A DNA stretch of 64,000 bases, taken from NCBI GenBank assembly GCA_016189905.1, contig JACPRP010000001.1:62001-126000 (forward strand). Direction: 5' to 3'. The notes below the pieces were generated by a model. It saw only the letters and a list, made by a program, of their open reading frames with translations. It was not told the DNA's origin and ran no database searches. Position numbers and translations under genes: made by a program. This document shows positions 52,251 through 60,296 of the stretch, piece by piece (the stretch's first letter is position 1; the number at the start of each line of letters is the position of its first letter). This DNA is from Chloroflexota bacterium (GTDB taxonomy: Bacteria > Chloroflexota > UBA6077 > FW602-bin22 > JACPRP01).

Positions 52251-53675
52251 ATGTCCATGTTGAACAAGCCACATACAGGGAAGGAACGAGATAGCCGCCA
52301 ACCGACGAAGTTCACTCCGATCAAGCCAAAGACCGGAGAACGCCGCGCCGAGGAGGGCGCTGTTTCGCGCTGGACAGATAAGAGAGCCGATGCCGTCGTC
52401 GATACAAACGTCGTCGCCGGCCGGGGGCCAGGGAGCACGCTCCAGTTCCAACCGCGCCCCGTCGGACTAGCTCGTGGTCTCACGGCACTCAGCCACCGGG
52501 ATTTCCGGCTGTTCTGGATCAGCCAATTGATTTCTCTTACCGGGACGTGGATGCAGGTGCTGGCGCAGGGGTGGCTCGTCCTGCAAATAGGCGGAACACC
52601 CTTCGACCTCGGCGTCGTCAGCGCCCTACAGTTTCTGCCCACGCTGGCATTGTCCATTTTCGGTGGGGTGCTCGCCGACAAGTTCCCGAAGCGCTACTTG
52701 CTGCTGGGCACTCAATCAGCCGCGATGTTCCTCGCATTTGCCCTGGCGGCGCTATCCTGGGCCGGAATCGTGAATCTTGTCCACGTGATGATACTCGCCA
52801 CTCTTCTCGGCTTCAGCAATGCCGTGGACATGCCGACGCGACAGGCGTACGTGATCGAGCTCGTAGGTCGGCGAGACCTCCCCAACGCGATAACATTGAA
52901 CGCCGCCGCCTTTAACGGAGCACGTTTGATCGGCCCAGCGCTGGGGGGCCTGGCCATCGCGCTGGTCGGCCTCGACGCGGCGTTCTTCTTAAACGGCGTC
53001 AGCTTCCTCCCAGTGCTCGCTGCGCTCCTACTGATGAAAGCGGGGGCTGAGGCCCGGGCCGAAGAGCTGAGGCCCCACGAGGTTCTGGCGCATGTCCAGG
53101 AGGGACTGAGCTTCGTTCAGCAGTCGCGACTCGTTCTGCTGACGATCCTGCTGGCCGGGCTGGTGGCAACGTTTGGCATGAACTTCAATGTCATCGCGCC
53201 GGTGTTCGCTAGAGACGTTCTTCACGCGGGGGCAGATGGGCTTGGAGCGCTCATGGCGGCCATGGGGGTGGGCGCCCTCACGGCTTCTTTGCTGCTCGCC
53301 TTCTTCGAATGGGAACCGCATCCGATGGTGCTCTCCGCAGGAGCGGTGGGATTAGGTGCGTTCGAGATTCTGCTTTCGCAGATCGCTACTTTGCCGGTCG
53401 CGCTAGTGTTGATGAGCGCCATCGGGTTTGCGATGATCATTCTCACAACTATGGCCAACATCACTTTACAGACATCCACTCCCGACGCTCTTCGCGGTCG
53501 AGTGATGGCCGTATACACGACCGTCTTCGTGGGCTCGGTCCCGGCCGGGAGCCTGTTCACTGGCGCACTGGCATACGTTGGTGGCGCCGAAATGCCCCTT
53601 TTGATCGGCGGCACCATCAGCGTCGGCGTGGCCGTCTGGGTATGGTGGCAAGTCTCCAGGCCTGCCGTGGTGTAG
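52251..53675 (+). CDS. MFS transporter (MFS_3/EntS-like exporter) with long cytoplasmic N-terminus
   Basis: 474 aa. Residues 1-75 are hydrophilic and basic, unusual for the family. Twelve membrane segments then begin with ALSHRDFRLFWISQLISLTGTWMQ, typical of the EntS/MFS_3 group, with GGVLADKFPKRYLLL as the loop 2-3 motif. It probably exports a small molecule or takes part in drug efflux; the substrate is unknown. ATG follows GAGGCGAGG. It stands alone behind a sigma-54 type promoter. Confidence 0.87.
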   Translation: MSMLNKPHTGKERDSRQPTKFTPIKPKTGERRAEEGAVSRWTDKRADAVVDTNVVAGRGPGSTLQFQPRPVGLARGLTALSHRDFRLFWISQLISLTGTWMQVLAQGWLVLQIGGTPFDLGVVSALQFLPTLALSIFGGVLADKFPKRYLLLGTQSAAMFLAFALAALSWAGIVNLVHVMILATLLGFSNAVDMPTRQAYVIELVGRRDLPNAITLNAAAFNGARLIGPALGGLAIALVGLDAAFFLNGVSFLPVLAALLLMKAGAEARAEELRPHEVLAHVQEGLSFVQQSRLVLLTILLAGLVATFGMNFNVIAPVFARDVLHAGADGLGALMAAMGVGALTASLLLAFFEWEPHPMVLSAGAVGLGAFEILLSQIATLPVALVLMSAIGFAMIILTTMANITLQTSTPDALRGRVMAVYTTVFVGSVPAGSLFTGALAYVGGAEMPLLIGGTISVGVAVWVWWQVSRPAVV

Positions 53676-53728
53676 AAGGAGATCGCTAACTGCCCTTCGC
53701 GAGCGTGACTCATCGCTTCTGAAGCGTC

Positions 53729-53744
53729 TGGCACAACTTTTGCA
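53729..53744 (+). promoter_or_regulatory. Sigma-54 promoter of GT9 gene
   Basis: TGGCACAACTTTTGCA matches the -24/-12 consensus almost perfectly (GG-N10-GC). The predicted transcript starts about 27 bases before the ATG. Confidence 0.75.
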
Positions 53745-53781
53745 CTTCTCCATGGCGAAGCGTTGCGATAAGGAGGTGTGG

Positions 53782-55056
53782 ATGACGATGTCTGGCGCGA
53801 TACGCAACGTCCTCGGCGAGATGGGACCATCACCGAAGATCGCTATCCTTCGAGGCGGAGGAATCGGAGATTTTTTGTCCATCACGGCGGCTCTCCGCGC
53901 GTTGAAGAAGTCGGTCCCCGGAGCTCATACCACGCTCATCACTACCCCGGGTCTGAGCGAGTTCTGCCAGCGATACCCATCCATAGATAGGATAATCCTC
54001 GCTCCGCGTTACCAGGGCGTGAACGATGGCCCAGTGGACCCAGCAAAAGTGAACCAGTTTTTCGCTCAAATGCGGCGCGAGAAACTCGATCTAGCGCTCC
54101 AATGGCACGGCGGAGGAAGGAACTCCAATCCGTTCGTCAGCAGCCTCGGCGCACGCGTGACCGCCGGATTCCGCAGCGACGATGCCGCCGCGTTAGACAT
54201 CTGGCTGCCCTACGATCACCATCATCACGAGGTTTTACGCTATCTGGACCTCGTGACCCTCCTGGGTAGCAGGACCGACGGCGTTCATACTGAATTGCCA
54301 CTGGTTCCAGATGATTATGCGGATCTAGGGCATCTGGCCCATTCCATCGATCTCGACGCCCTGCGCGAGGGGAGATACATCGGATTCCACGTCAGCGCCG
54401 GAGCACCTTCACGCCGCTGGCCTCCCGAGCGCTTTGCGGCCGTGGCGAACGCATTGTTGGCAGAACACGATCTCGCGGGAATCATCGTTACGGCTGGACA
54501 GGGGCAGGATTCTGACGCGGCGGCTGTGATTTCGCGTATCGAGGACCGGCGCCGCGCCATCAACCTGGCCGGGCGCACCTCTCTCGGCGGGTTGGCAGCC
54601 CTCATCAGCCAACTGCGACTCTACGTGAGCAACGATTCCGGTCCAGCCCACATGGCCGTCGCCCTGGGCACACCGTGCGTCGTCGTTTTCGGCTCAGGCA
54701 ACCCTATCAACTGGGCGCCCCTCGAGCGAGCGTGGCATCGGCCGGTGGCCGATCTAAGCTCACCGTGCCGCTGGATGGTTCACGATGGCTGCAAAGATGA
54801 GCCGACCGTTCCTTGCCTTCAGGGCGTCCAGGTCGAGGCGGTGCTGCGAGAGACACATAGTCTGCTGGGCTTGAAGAACATAATGTCTTGGCCAGCGTCG
54901 TGTGAGGAATGCTCTCCAAACCTCCTCAGCGAGGGCTACGTGTCAAACAGCGAGTACAAGAGATCAGGAAGGGTGATATTAAGTGGTCAAGAGAAAAGCT
55001 TACCCATTACCGAAGGAGGAAAAAGAGGTCTTCGTAAAAGCGCTGCGAGGCCTTAA
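53782..55056 (+). CDS. Glycosyltransferase family 9 (heptosyltransferase-like)
   Basis: About 424 aa from the ATG after AAGGAGGTG. The N-terminal domain has ILRGGGIGDFLSITAALRALK. The C-terminal domain has GFHVSAGAPSRRWPPERFAAVA and LYVSNDSGPAHMAVALGTPCVVVFG, the ADP-sugar binding signature of GT9. Expected to add a heptose or related sugar to a surface glycan. The C-terminus runs about 55 residues past the usual end and overlaps the nucleotidyltransferase gene by 74 bases, possibly through loss of an earlier stop. Confidence 0.88.
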   Translation: MTMSGAIRNVLGEMGPSPKIAILRGGGIGDFLSITAALRALKKSVPGAHTTLITTPGLSEFCQRYPSIDRIILAPRYQGVNDGPVDPAKVNQFFAQMRREKLDLALQWHGGGRNSNPFVSSLGARVTAGFRSDDAAALDIWLPYDHHHHEVLRYLDLVTLLGSRTDGVHTELPLVPDDYADLGHLAHSIDLDALREGRYIGFHVSAGAPSRRWPPERFAAVANALLAEHDLAGIIVTAGQGQDSDAAAVISRIEDRRRAINLAGRTSLGGLAALISQLRLYVSNDSGPAHMAVALGTPCVVVFGSGNPINWAPLERAWHRPVADLSSPCRWMVHDGCKDEPTVPCLQGVQVEAVLRETHSLLGLKNIMSWPASCEECSPNLLSEGYVSNSEYKRSGRVILSGQEKSLPITEGGKRGLRKSAARP

Positions 55057-55783
55057 CGCGGCCCAGGTGCCGTACGTCATCGGCGGAGCTTTCGCGGTTT
55101 TCCACTACTCTGGCGTGTGGCGGAACACGAAGGACCTCGACGTCTTCGTTACGCCAAGTCGCAGGCAGGAGGCGATGGACGCGCTAGCGAAACTCGGATT
55201 CAACACGTGGATCAAGCACGAGCCCTGGCTAGCCAAGGCGACGATGGACCCATACTACGTAGATGTCGTGTACGGCATGGGCAACTGGCTCGCCCCGGTG
55301 GACGATGTGTGGATCGACAAGGCTGCTCCGGGCACGTTTCTAAACGTGCCGGTGCACTTTGCCCCTCCTGAGGAGATAATCTGGGCCAAGGCGTTCATCG
55401 CAACCCGTGAGAGATACGATGGCGGCGACGTAAACCACATCATTCAAGGCACAAAAGGCAACCTCGATTGGCGTCGGATCGTGGATCGCTTCGACGGCCA
55501 CTGGGAGGTGCTGCTCGCCAGCCTCATAATGTTCCGCTACGTCTACCCCTCCCATCGAGACTACGTCCCCAACTGGGTCTTGCGCGACCTGCTCGCTCAT
55601 CTGCGCGAAAGCATGATCGAGCCGTGGCGGGGAGGCAAGCTATGTCGCGGTCCGATCATCGACGGCATCGGAACCTACTCGATGGACATCCAAGAGTTTG
55701 GCTATCGCGACGCCCGCCAGGAGCTGTGGGAAGCGAGCCAAGCCGCAGCCGGTCAAGGGTCTAAGACAGCGCGGAGCGCGTAA
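54983..55783 (+). CDS. Nucleotidyltransferase-fold protein
   Basis: 266 aa. VPYVIGGAFAVFHYSGVWRNTKDLDVFV is the GG/GS...DxD core of the pol-beta nucleotidyltransferase fold, as in MNT, AbiEii-like or aminoglycoside adenylyltransferase-like proteins. The rest (PPEEIIWAKAFIATRERYDGGDVNHII) resembles the helical part seen in DUF6036/AbiEii-type enzymes. GTG start with GGAAGGGTG upstream. It shares the GT9 transcript. A toxin role cannot be excluded, but no antitoxin-like partner is seen. Confidence 0.7.
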   Translation: MVKRKAYPLPKEEKEVFVKALRGLNAAQVPYVIGGAFAVFHYSGVWRNTKDLDVFVTPSRRQEAMDALAKLGFNTWIKHEPWLAKATMDPYYVDVVYGMGNWLAPVDDVWIDKAAPGTFLNVPVHFAPPEEIIWAKAFIATRERYDGGDVNHIIQGTKGNLDWRRIVDRFDGHWEVLLASLIMFRYVYPSHRDYVPNWVLRDLLAHLRESMIEPWRGGKLCRGPIIDGIGTYSMDIQEFGYRDARQELWEASQAAAGQGSKTARSA

Positions 55784-55804
55784 TCGGGCAAGTACAGACC
55801 GAGC

Positions 55805-57649
55805 CTAGAATGAGCTTGAGTTAAGTATGGTTTCCCCGTTATTCCCGTTATTCCCTGACCTATTTTCCCGCGCCCGCCTCACCAGCAGGTCGATGAACAG
55901 CGCGGCTGACCAGCCGAAGGCTGGTGCGGCCTTGGCGGGCACTTCGCCTGTGATCGAATTGAAGTACTCGGCGGCGCCCCGGCGCATCACCAGGTCGATC
56001 GTCCGATCAGCCAGCGTTGTCGCCAGACCTCGATAGCCAGCACGCGTGAGGGCTTCGACCAGCATATAGTTCACGTTGACCCAGGTCGGACCCCGCCACA
56101 TCGTGTCAGGATCGTAGTTACTATCGGTTCGCGCCACCGTCGGAACCCCAAACTCTGTCCAGAAAATGTCCGGGTTGCCCAGATTGGCGATGGCGGCGCG
56201 CACCTGCGAAGGTCTCAGGCTCCCGGTCCAGATGGGCAAGATGTTAAACGGCGTGAGGACGCGGAGGGGCTGATGGTCCTTGGTGGCCCAAAAGATGCCC
56301 GACGCCTCGTCGTAGAAATGCGCCACCGTGCGTCGCGCTAGCGCTCTGGAACTGCGCTCCCAGCGCTCGATGTCGCCGGAGCGCCCGATTATGCGCGCGA
56401 TTGCCGCCAGCGATTGCATGTGGACGCAGAGATACGTGTTCAAGTCCGGCGACTCGACCGGCATGCCCGCGTCCCACAGGGGGCTGTCGTCGAGCCCCGA
56501 AGAAAAAGGGTGGTTGTACTGGGCCACTCCATCGCCGTCGTCGTCGCAGCGCTCCAGCCACCAGTTGTTCCAGCGCACTAGCGGCTCGTAAATCTCCCGC
56601 AAGAAGTCACTTCCGCCGCCGCTCTCGAAGATCTTCAGAGCCGCCCAGGCCATCAGCGGTGGCTTGGTCAGCTCCCTGCAGCGCGGGCCATCCTCACACA
56701 CGATGAGCCCTTCGTCGTGTACCATGTCCGGGATCAAGCCGCTGTCTAGCTGGTGATCGAGCAAAGTCCGCAGTTGATCTTGCGCCAGCCGCACATCAGC
56801 GTGGCGATAGGCCAGCGCGTGGAAATACGCGTCCCAGTGCCAGACGCCCAGGTAGTGGGTTTTCGACGGCGCCATGGCCTCACGCTTGAGGTAGCCTTTC
56901 GGGCTAAGGAGTCCGTTTCTGAGCAGCATCCAGGCGAAGTAGTACTCTCTCCAGTAGCCCTCGCTCACCCTCGGAACGGCGTCGAACCAGGTGCGCCACG
57001 CTTTCTCCGCTCGGCGCTTAACGGTCTCGCCGGGCTCTACGCTCCTGGATAGACTATCGGATTCGGGGATGTGGATCGCCAAGACTGTCGCGTGACCATC
57101 CGGGCTATCCACAAAACACGAACGATGCCCCTCCGTCCTCGGGCCAACACGCAGGCTTGTCACATAACTATCAGCGGTGATGGCCAGGAGGCGTGGGGTA
57201 TCGAACGTGCCGCCGAGATCGTCGGCCACGAAGCGCTCCGCCATGATCGAGCACGAGAGGCCGCACCCACGGGACGGCAAGCAAATGTAAAGCGTCTCTC
57301 TGTCGCCAAAGAAGACCTCGAAGCTCCCCACCGAGGTCTCCAGGCGCAGCAAGTGTGGCCAGGTCACAAGCCTGAACGGCAGCGCCCTCCCCGCGTCGTC
57401 GGCGGGCTCGATCCTTGCTATCAGAGGCGAGCGATCACGATGACCACCCAACTTCTTTTCGAGGTGTGGCCACCGCTCCGCCATCCGCACAGCAAGACCG
57501 CCATCTCGGTCTGTACCGACCAGTATGCGCGACCCACGCTCTGAGAAAGGCACCGCCGAAATGTCGAGTCTGTCCCTTAGAATATCGAAATAGTGAATTT
57601 GACAATCTCCGGGCGCTTCGGCCACGTCGAGGTGATCGATGGAAATCAT
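55805..57649 (-). CDS. GH63-like alpha-glycosidase (mannosyl-/glucosylglycerate hydrolase type)
   Basis: About 614 aa from MISIDHLDVAEA, which follows AAAGGG. An N-terminal beta-sandwich is followed by an (alpha/alpha)6 barrel with YLGVWHWDAYFHALAYRH, HPFSSGLDDSPLWD, and MWRGPTWVNVNYMLVEAL, as in clan GH-G enzymes (GH37 trehalase, GH63). Probable catalytic acids are Asp in LDDSPLWD and Glu in FWTEFGVP. The substrate is likely a small compatible solute or oligosaccharide. No signal peptide, so cytoplasmic. Confidence 0.82.
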   Translation of the reverse strand: MISIDHLDVAEAPGDCQIHYFDILRDRLDISAVPFSERGSRILVGTDRDGGLAVRMAERWPHLEKKLGGHRDRSPLIARIEPADDAGRALPFRLVTWPHLLRLETSVGSFEVFFGDRETLYICLPSRGCGLSCSIMAERFVADDLGGTFDTPRLLAITADSYVTSLRVGPRTEGHRSCFVDSPDGHATVLAIHIPESDSLSRSVEPGETVKRRAEKAWRTWFDAVPRVSEGYWREYYFAWMLLRNGLLSPKGYLKREAMAPSKTHYLGVWHWDAYFHALAYRHADVRLAQDQLRTLLDHQLDSGLIPDMVHDEGLIVCEDGPRCRELTKPPLMAWAALKIFESGGGSDFLREIYEPLVRWNNWWLERCDDDGDGVAQYNHPFSSGLDDSPLWDAGMPVESPDLNTYLCVHMQSLAAIARIIGRSGDIERWERSSRALARRTVAHFYDEASGIFWATKDHQPLRVLTPFNILPIWTGSLRPSQVRAAIANLGNPDIFWTEFGVPTVARTDSNYDPDTMWRGPTWVNVNYMLVEALTRAGYRGLATTLADRTIDLVMRRGAAEYFNSITGEVPAKAAPAFGWSAALFIDLLVRRARENRSGNNGNNGETILNSSSF

Positions 57650-57764
57650 TTCGAGACCCTTTCTTGCTACGCGTAGTCCTCGCGACAATCAGCCGGGCAT
57701 GCAGCCAGACGAAGTGGCATGGGTCTTTCGGGTGGCGGCCAGCCTTCGGAGGTTGTGGGCTATC

Positions 57765-57793
57765 AATATAAGGCAGTCATCAGGCGCTGTCAA
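57765..57793 (-). promoter_or_regulatory. Sigma-70 promoter of the GH63-like gene
   Basis: TTGACA, 17-base spacer, TATATT on the minus strand. It lies back to back with the sigma-54 promoter of the divergent GT4 gene. Confidence 0.7.
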
Positions 57794-57809
57794 CAAGCGC
57801 GCCACCTTC

Positions 57810-57825
57810 CGGCACGCTTCTTGCA
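57810..57825 (+). promoter_or_regulatory. Sigma-54 promoter of GT4 gene
   Basis: CGGCACGCTTCTTGCA: GG-N10-GC with CACG and TTGCA in the right places. The transcript should start about 26 bases before the ATG. Confidence 0.7.
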
Positions 57826-57861
57826 ACGTTGATCCTGACCGAGCTAGTGCGTGGAGCGCCG

Positions 57862-58866
57862 ATGCGAATTGCGCAGATATCTACACCCCACATTCCAACG
57901 CCGCCGCCAGCTTACGGGGGGTCTGAGCTGGTGGCAAGCTACATCACGGAAGAGCTGGTCAGGCAGGGCCATCAGGTCACCCTCTTCGCGGCTCCGGGAT
58001 CTCGCACGGCGGCAACACTCATCTCGTTTCCTGAGGTCAACCAGGCATCCACCTTCGATGCTCGTGAGTTGGTGCACGTCGCGCGCGCTTTTCGATACTC
58101 CCATGATTTCGACATCGTTCACAATCACTGCCTCTCCGCTGGCCCCGCGCTGGCGCACGTCTCACCTGTGCCTGTGATGAGCACGCTTCATTACATTCAC
58201 CACATTCTCGGTTGCTTCCCCGATCACAACTACGCAGCGGTGAGCCAGCGCCAGAAGCAACTGGCGAGCAACCTGAGAATTCGCGATGTCGTTTACAACG
58301 GAATCGACGTCAACCTGTTTCGTCTCGGAGAGGACAAAGACGACTTCATACTGTTCCTCGGCCGATTCCATCCTAACAAGGGGGCACATCTGGCTATCCA
58401 GGTGGCACTTCGCGCCGAGCGCGCCCTCGTCATAGCGGCGCCGCTTCCGCCGCCCGATCAGCAGGATTACTTTGACGCTTTGATAAAGCCACATCTGCAC
58501 GGAAGGATCACTTATGTTGGGGAGGTCAGGGGCCAGACTAAGACAGAGTTGCTGGCGAAAGCCAAAGCAATCGTCTCACCGCTGACGTGGGACGAGCCCT
58601 TCGGGCTGGTCCTGCTGGAGGCGATGGCGTCAGGTACGCCGGTCATCGCCACCAACAGGGGGTCGGTTCCCGAGCTAGTCCTTGACGGTAAGACCGGCTT
58701 CGTCGTCGCCGATGTGGACGAGATGGTGCAGGCGATCGAGCGCGTTGGGGAGATCGACTCATCAAGCTGCCGCGCACACGTGGAGCAAAACTTCAGCATC
58801 CAGGCGATGGTCGACAAATACCTCGCCCTGTATCGCCTGCTCCTTGGAAACCAGTGGATCCCATAG
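57862..58866 (+). CDS. Glycosyltransferase family 4
   Basis: About 334 aa from MRIAQISTPHIPTPPPAYGGSE. The C-terminal domain has FLGRFHPNKGAHLAIQVA, VSPLTWDEPFGLVLLEAMASGTPVIATNRGSVPE (EX7E motif) and DGKTGFVV. Retaining GT-B enzyme in the cytoplasm. The neighbouring divergent GH63-like gene suggests a link to a glucosyl or mannosyl solute, one enzyme making and one degrading, but this is inference. Confidence 0.9.
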   Translation: MRIAQISTPHIPTPPPAYGGSELVASYITEELVRQGHQVTLFAAPGSRTAATLISFPEVNQASTFDARELVHVARAFRYSHDFDIVHNHCLSAGPALAHVSPVPVMSTLHYIHHILGCFPDHNYAAVSQRQKQLASNLRIRDVVYNGIDVNLFRLGEDKDDFILFLGRFHPNKGAHLAIQVALRAERALVIAAPLPPPDQQDYFDALIKPHLHGRITYVGEVRGQTKTELLAKAKAIVSPLTWDEPFGLVLLEAMASGTPVIATNRGSVPELVLDGKTGFVVADVDEMVQAIERVGEIDSSSCRAHVEQNFSIQAMVDKYLALYRLLLGNQWIP

Positions 58867-59075
58867 GTCAGGTCTCACGACGGAGGCACAGAGACACGTA
58901 GGAATCGAGATCAGGGCGTCTGTGGCGTCCTTCCGCAGAAGGACATACGCTTTGCGAAGAGCGGACGATCTATACAGCGCAGGGACGATTGGCCAGTCGC
59001 CCCATGCGCATCAAGCTGAAACGGGCTCGCTCGGGAAACAGCAGTTCAGGTGGTGGAAGAGAGGCGTGGCTCCCA
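58867..59075. other. Gap between convergent GT4 and decarboxylase-like genes
   Basis: Contains a perfect hairpin GTCCTTC-CGCA-GAAGGAC (58927-58944) without a T-run and a CGGAGGCACAGAGACAC segment of a common dispersed repeat type. No gene. Confidence 0.4.
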
Positions 59076-60044
59076 TCATGAGTCCAACAAACTGCTGGCA
59101 AAAAGCTCCTCTGGGTCCAGCGATCTATCGATGAGGCCCTGGCGGAACGAGTAACCGATGAAGCGCTCCAGGTTCACACGGTTGCGAGACAATCCGTTTG
59201 GCCAGGGGTCTGACCCCATGAGTTGGCGCTGCGCTCGGAACTCCTGATATCCCCAGGCGAGGTGCCCCCAGTTGGGGTCCCTGGCGTACTCACCGTAGCA
59301 GACCTGTTTCGCCGCTTCAAAGGCGTCGTAGAGCGCCCTGGCCACCCAGAGGTTTGATTCCAGGACATCGTTTGCGATCGCCACCACGTGCATAATAGGA
59401 TAGAATCCATTGCGCCGGTAGTAAGCCTGTTCCTCGGACTTGCCGTCGGGGAACAGATAGCCCACGTTCGGAGAGCCCTCGCGTACGGGTCGGGGCACCG
59501 AGGGCAGCACCAGGGCGTCGACCCCACCGCTTTCCAGCATGGCTTCGATGTTCTCCCGATCTGGCACACGCTCTATCCTGACGCCCGCGGGTGGGTCGAA
59601 CGAAATGGTCTCGTGCCTGCCAACCACCCAGGTGACCTTCTCCAGAGGCACGGCGTATTCAGATTGCAGGTCGCCCTTCGCCAAAACGGATAGGGTCGTC
59701 TGGTAGGTATTCAGTCCGACGCGCTTGCCGATCAGGTCCTTCGGGCTGCCGATGCCCGCTTGCTTATTGACGTAGATGTTGGACTGGCTGAAGAGGCGTC
59801 TGGGGAATACGGGGATGGCCGTGAAAGGCGCTCCACGGCTTCTCGCCATCAGGTAAGACGACAGCGAAACCTCAGAAGCGTCAAACTCGCGGTGGTGTAG
59901 CATGCGCTGATGTCGGTCTCCTGGATGCTGGGAGACGGCCAGAGCCACCAGTTCTATCCCTTCGGGACACACCCGCCCATCCAACAAGGGCTGCGTACGA
60001 TCATACCGTTCCATGGCTAACGACAATCTCAATCTAAACGCCAT
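59076..60044 (-). CDS. 4,5-dihydroxyphthalate decarboxylase-like / periplasmic-binding-fold protein
   Basis: About 322 aa from MAFRLRLSLAMERYDRTQPLLDGRV, which follows AGGAGGGG. Segments FDASEVSLSSYLMARSRG, IYVNKQAGIGSPKDLIGKRVGL and WVVGRHE fit the family annotated as 4,5-dihydroxyphthalate decarboxylase (Pht5), built on a type II periplasmic-binding fold. No signal peptide, so a cytoplasmic enzyme is more likely than a transporter component. No other phthalate genes are near, so the true substrate may differ. Confidence 0.75.
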   Translation of the reverse strand: MAFRLRLSLAMERYDRTQPLLDGRVCPEGIELVALAVSQHPGDRHQRMLHHREFDASEVSLSSYLMARSRGAPFTAIPVFPRRLFSQSNIYVNKQAGIGSPKDLIGKRVGLNTYQTTLSVLAKGDLQSEYAVPLEKVTWVVGRHETISFDPPAGVRIERVPDRENIEAMLESGGVDALVLPSVPRPVREGSPNVGYLFPDGKSEEQAYYRRNGFYPIMHVVAIANDVLESNLWVARALYDAFEAAKQVCYGEYARDPNWGHLAWGYQEFRAQRQLMGSDPWPNGLSRNRVNLERFIGYSFRQGLIDRSLDPEELFASSLLDS

Positions 60045-60070
60045 CTTACCCCTCCTATATCGCAGTTTGG

Positions 60071-60100
60071 ATATTAGCAGGCAGCCGGCCATGAAGTCAA
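60071..60100 (-). promoter_or_regulatory. Promoter of the decarboxylase-like gene
   Basis: TTGACT, 18-base spacer, TAATAT on the minus strand, about 20 bases before the start of the ribosome-site region. Confidence 0.6.
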
Positions 60101-60296
60101 GAGCCCTGACTGGCATGTATAGCAGTTTGCGTTTGGGTTTGGCTACGTCGATGCGCTCGACCTATCGAATGTTGCTTCTCTCGCTGAATCTTCTCGAAAA
60201 CCGCCGTAGCTTACACGAGATTGCGGAAACTTGCTGGGAGGTTTGTTAGGGCGTCAACGGACAAAAACGGATATATGGAACGCAGAAGGGGTCACA

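Noticed and set aside
54983-55783. AbiE-type toxin-antitoxin system
   Set aside because: Only the nucleotidyltransferase fold is present and no AbiEi-like antitoxin gene is adjacent.
60076-60095. Sixth sigma-54 promoter before the decarboxylase-like gene
   Set aside because: TGGCCGGCTGCCTGC fits GG-N10-GC, but the CAC and TT positions are wrong and a good sigma-70 promoter overlaps it.
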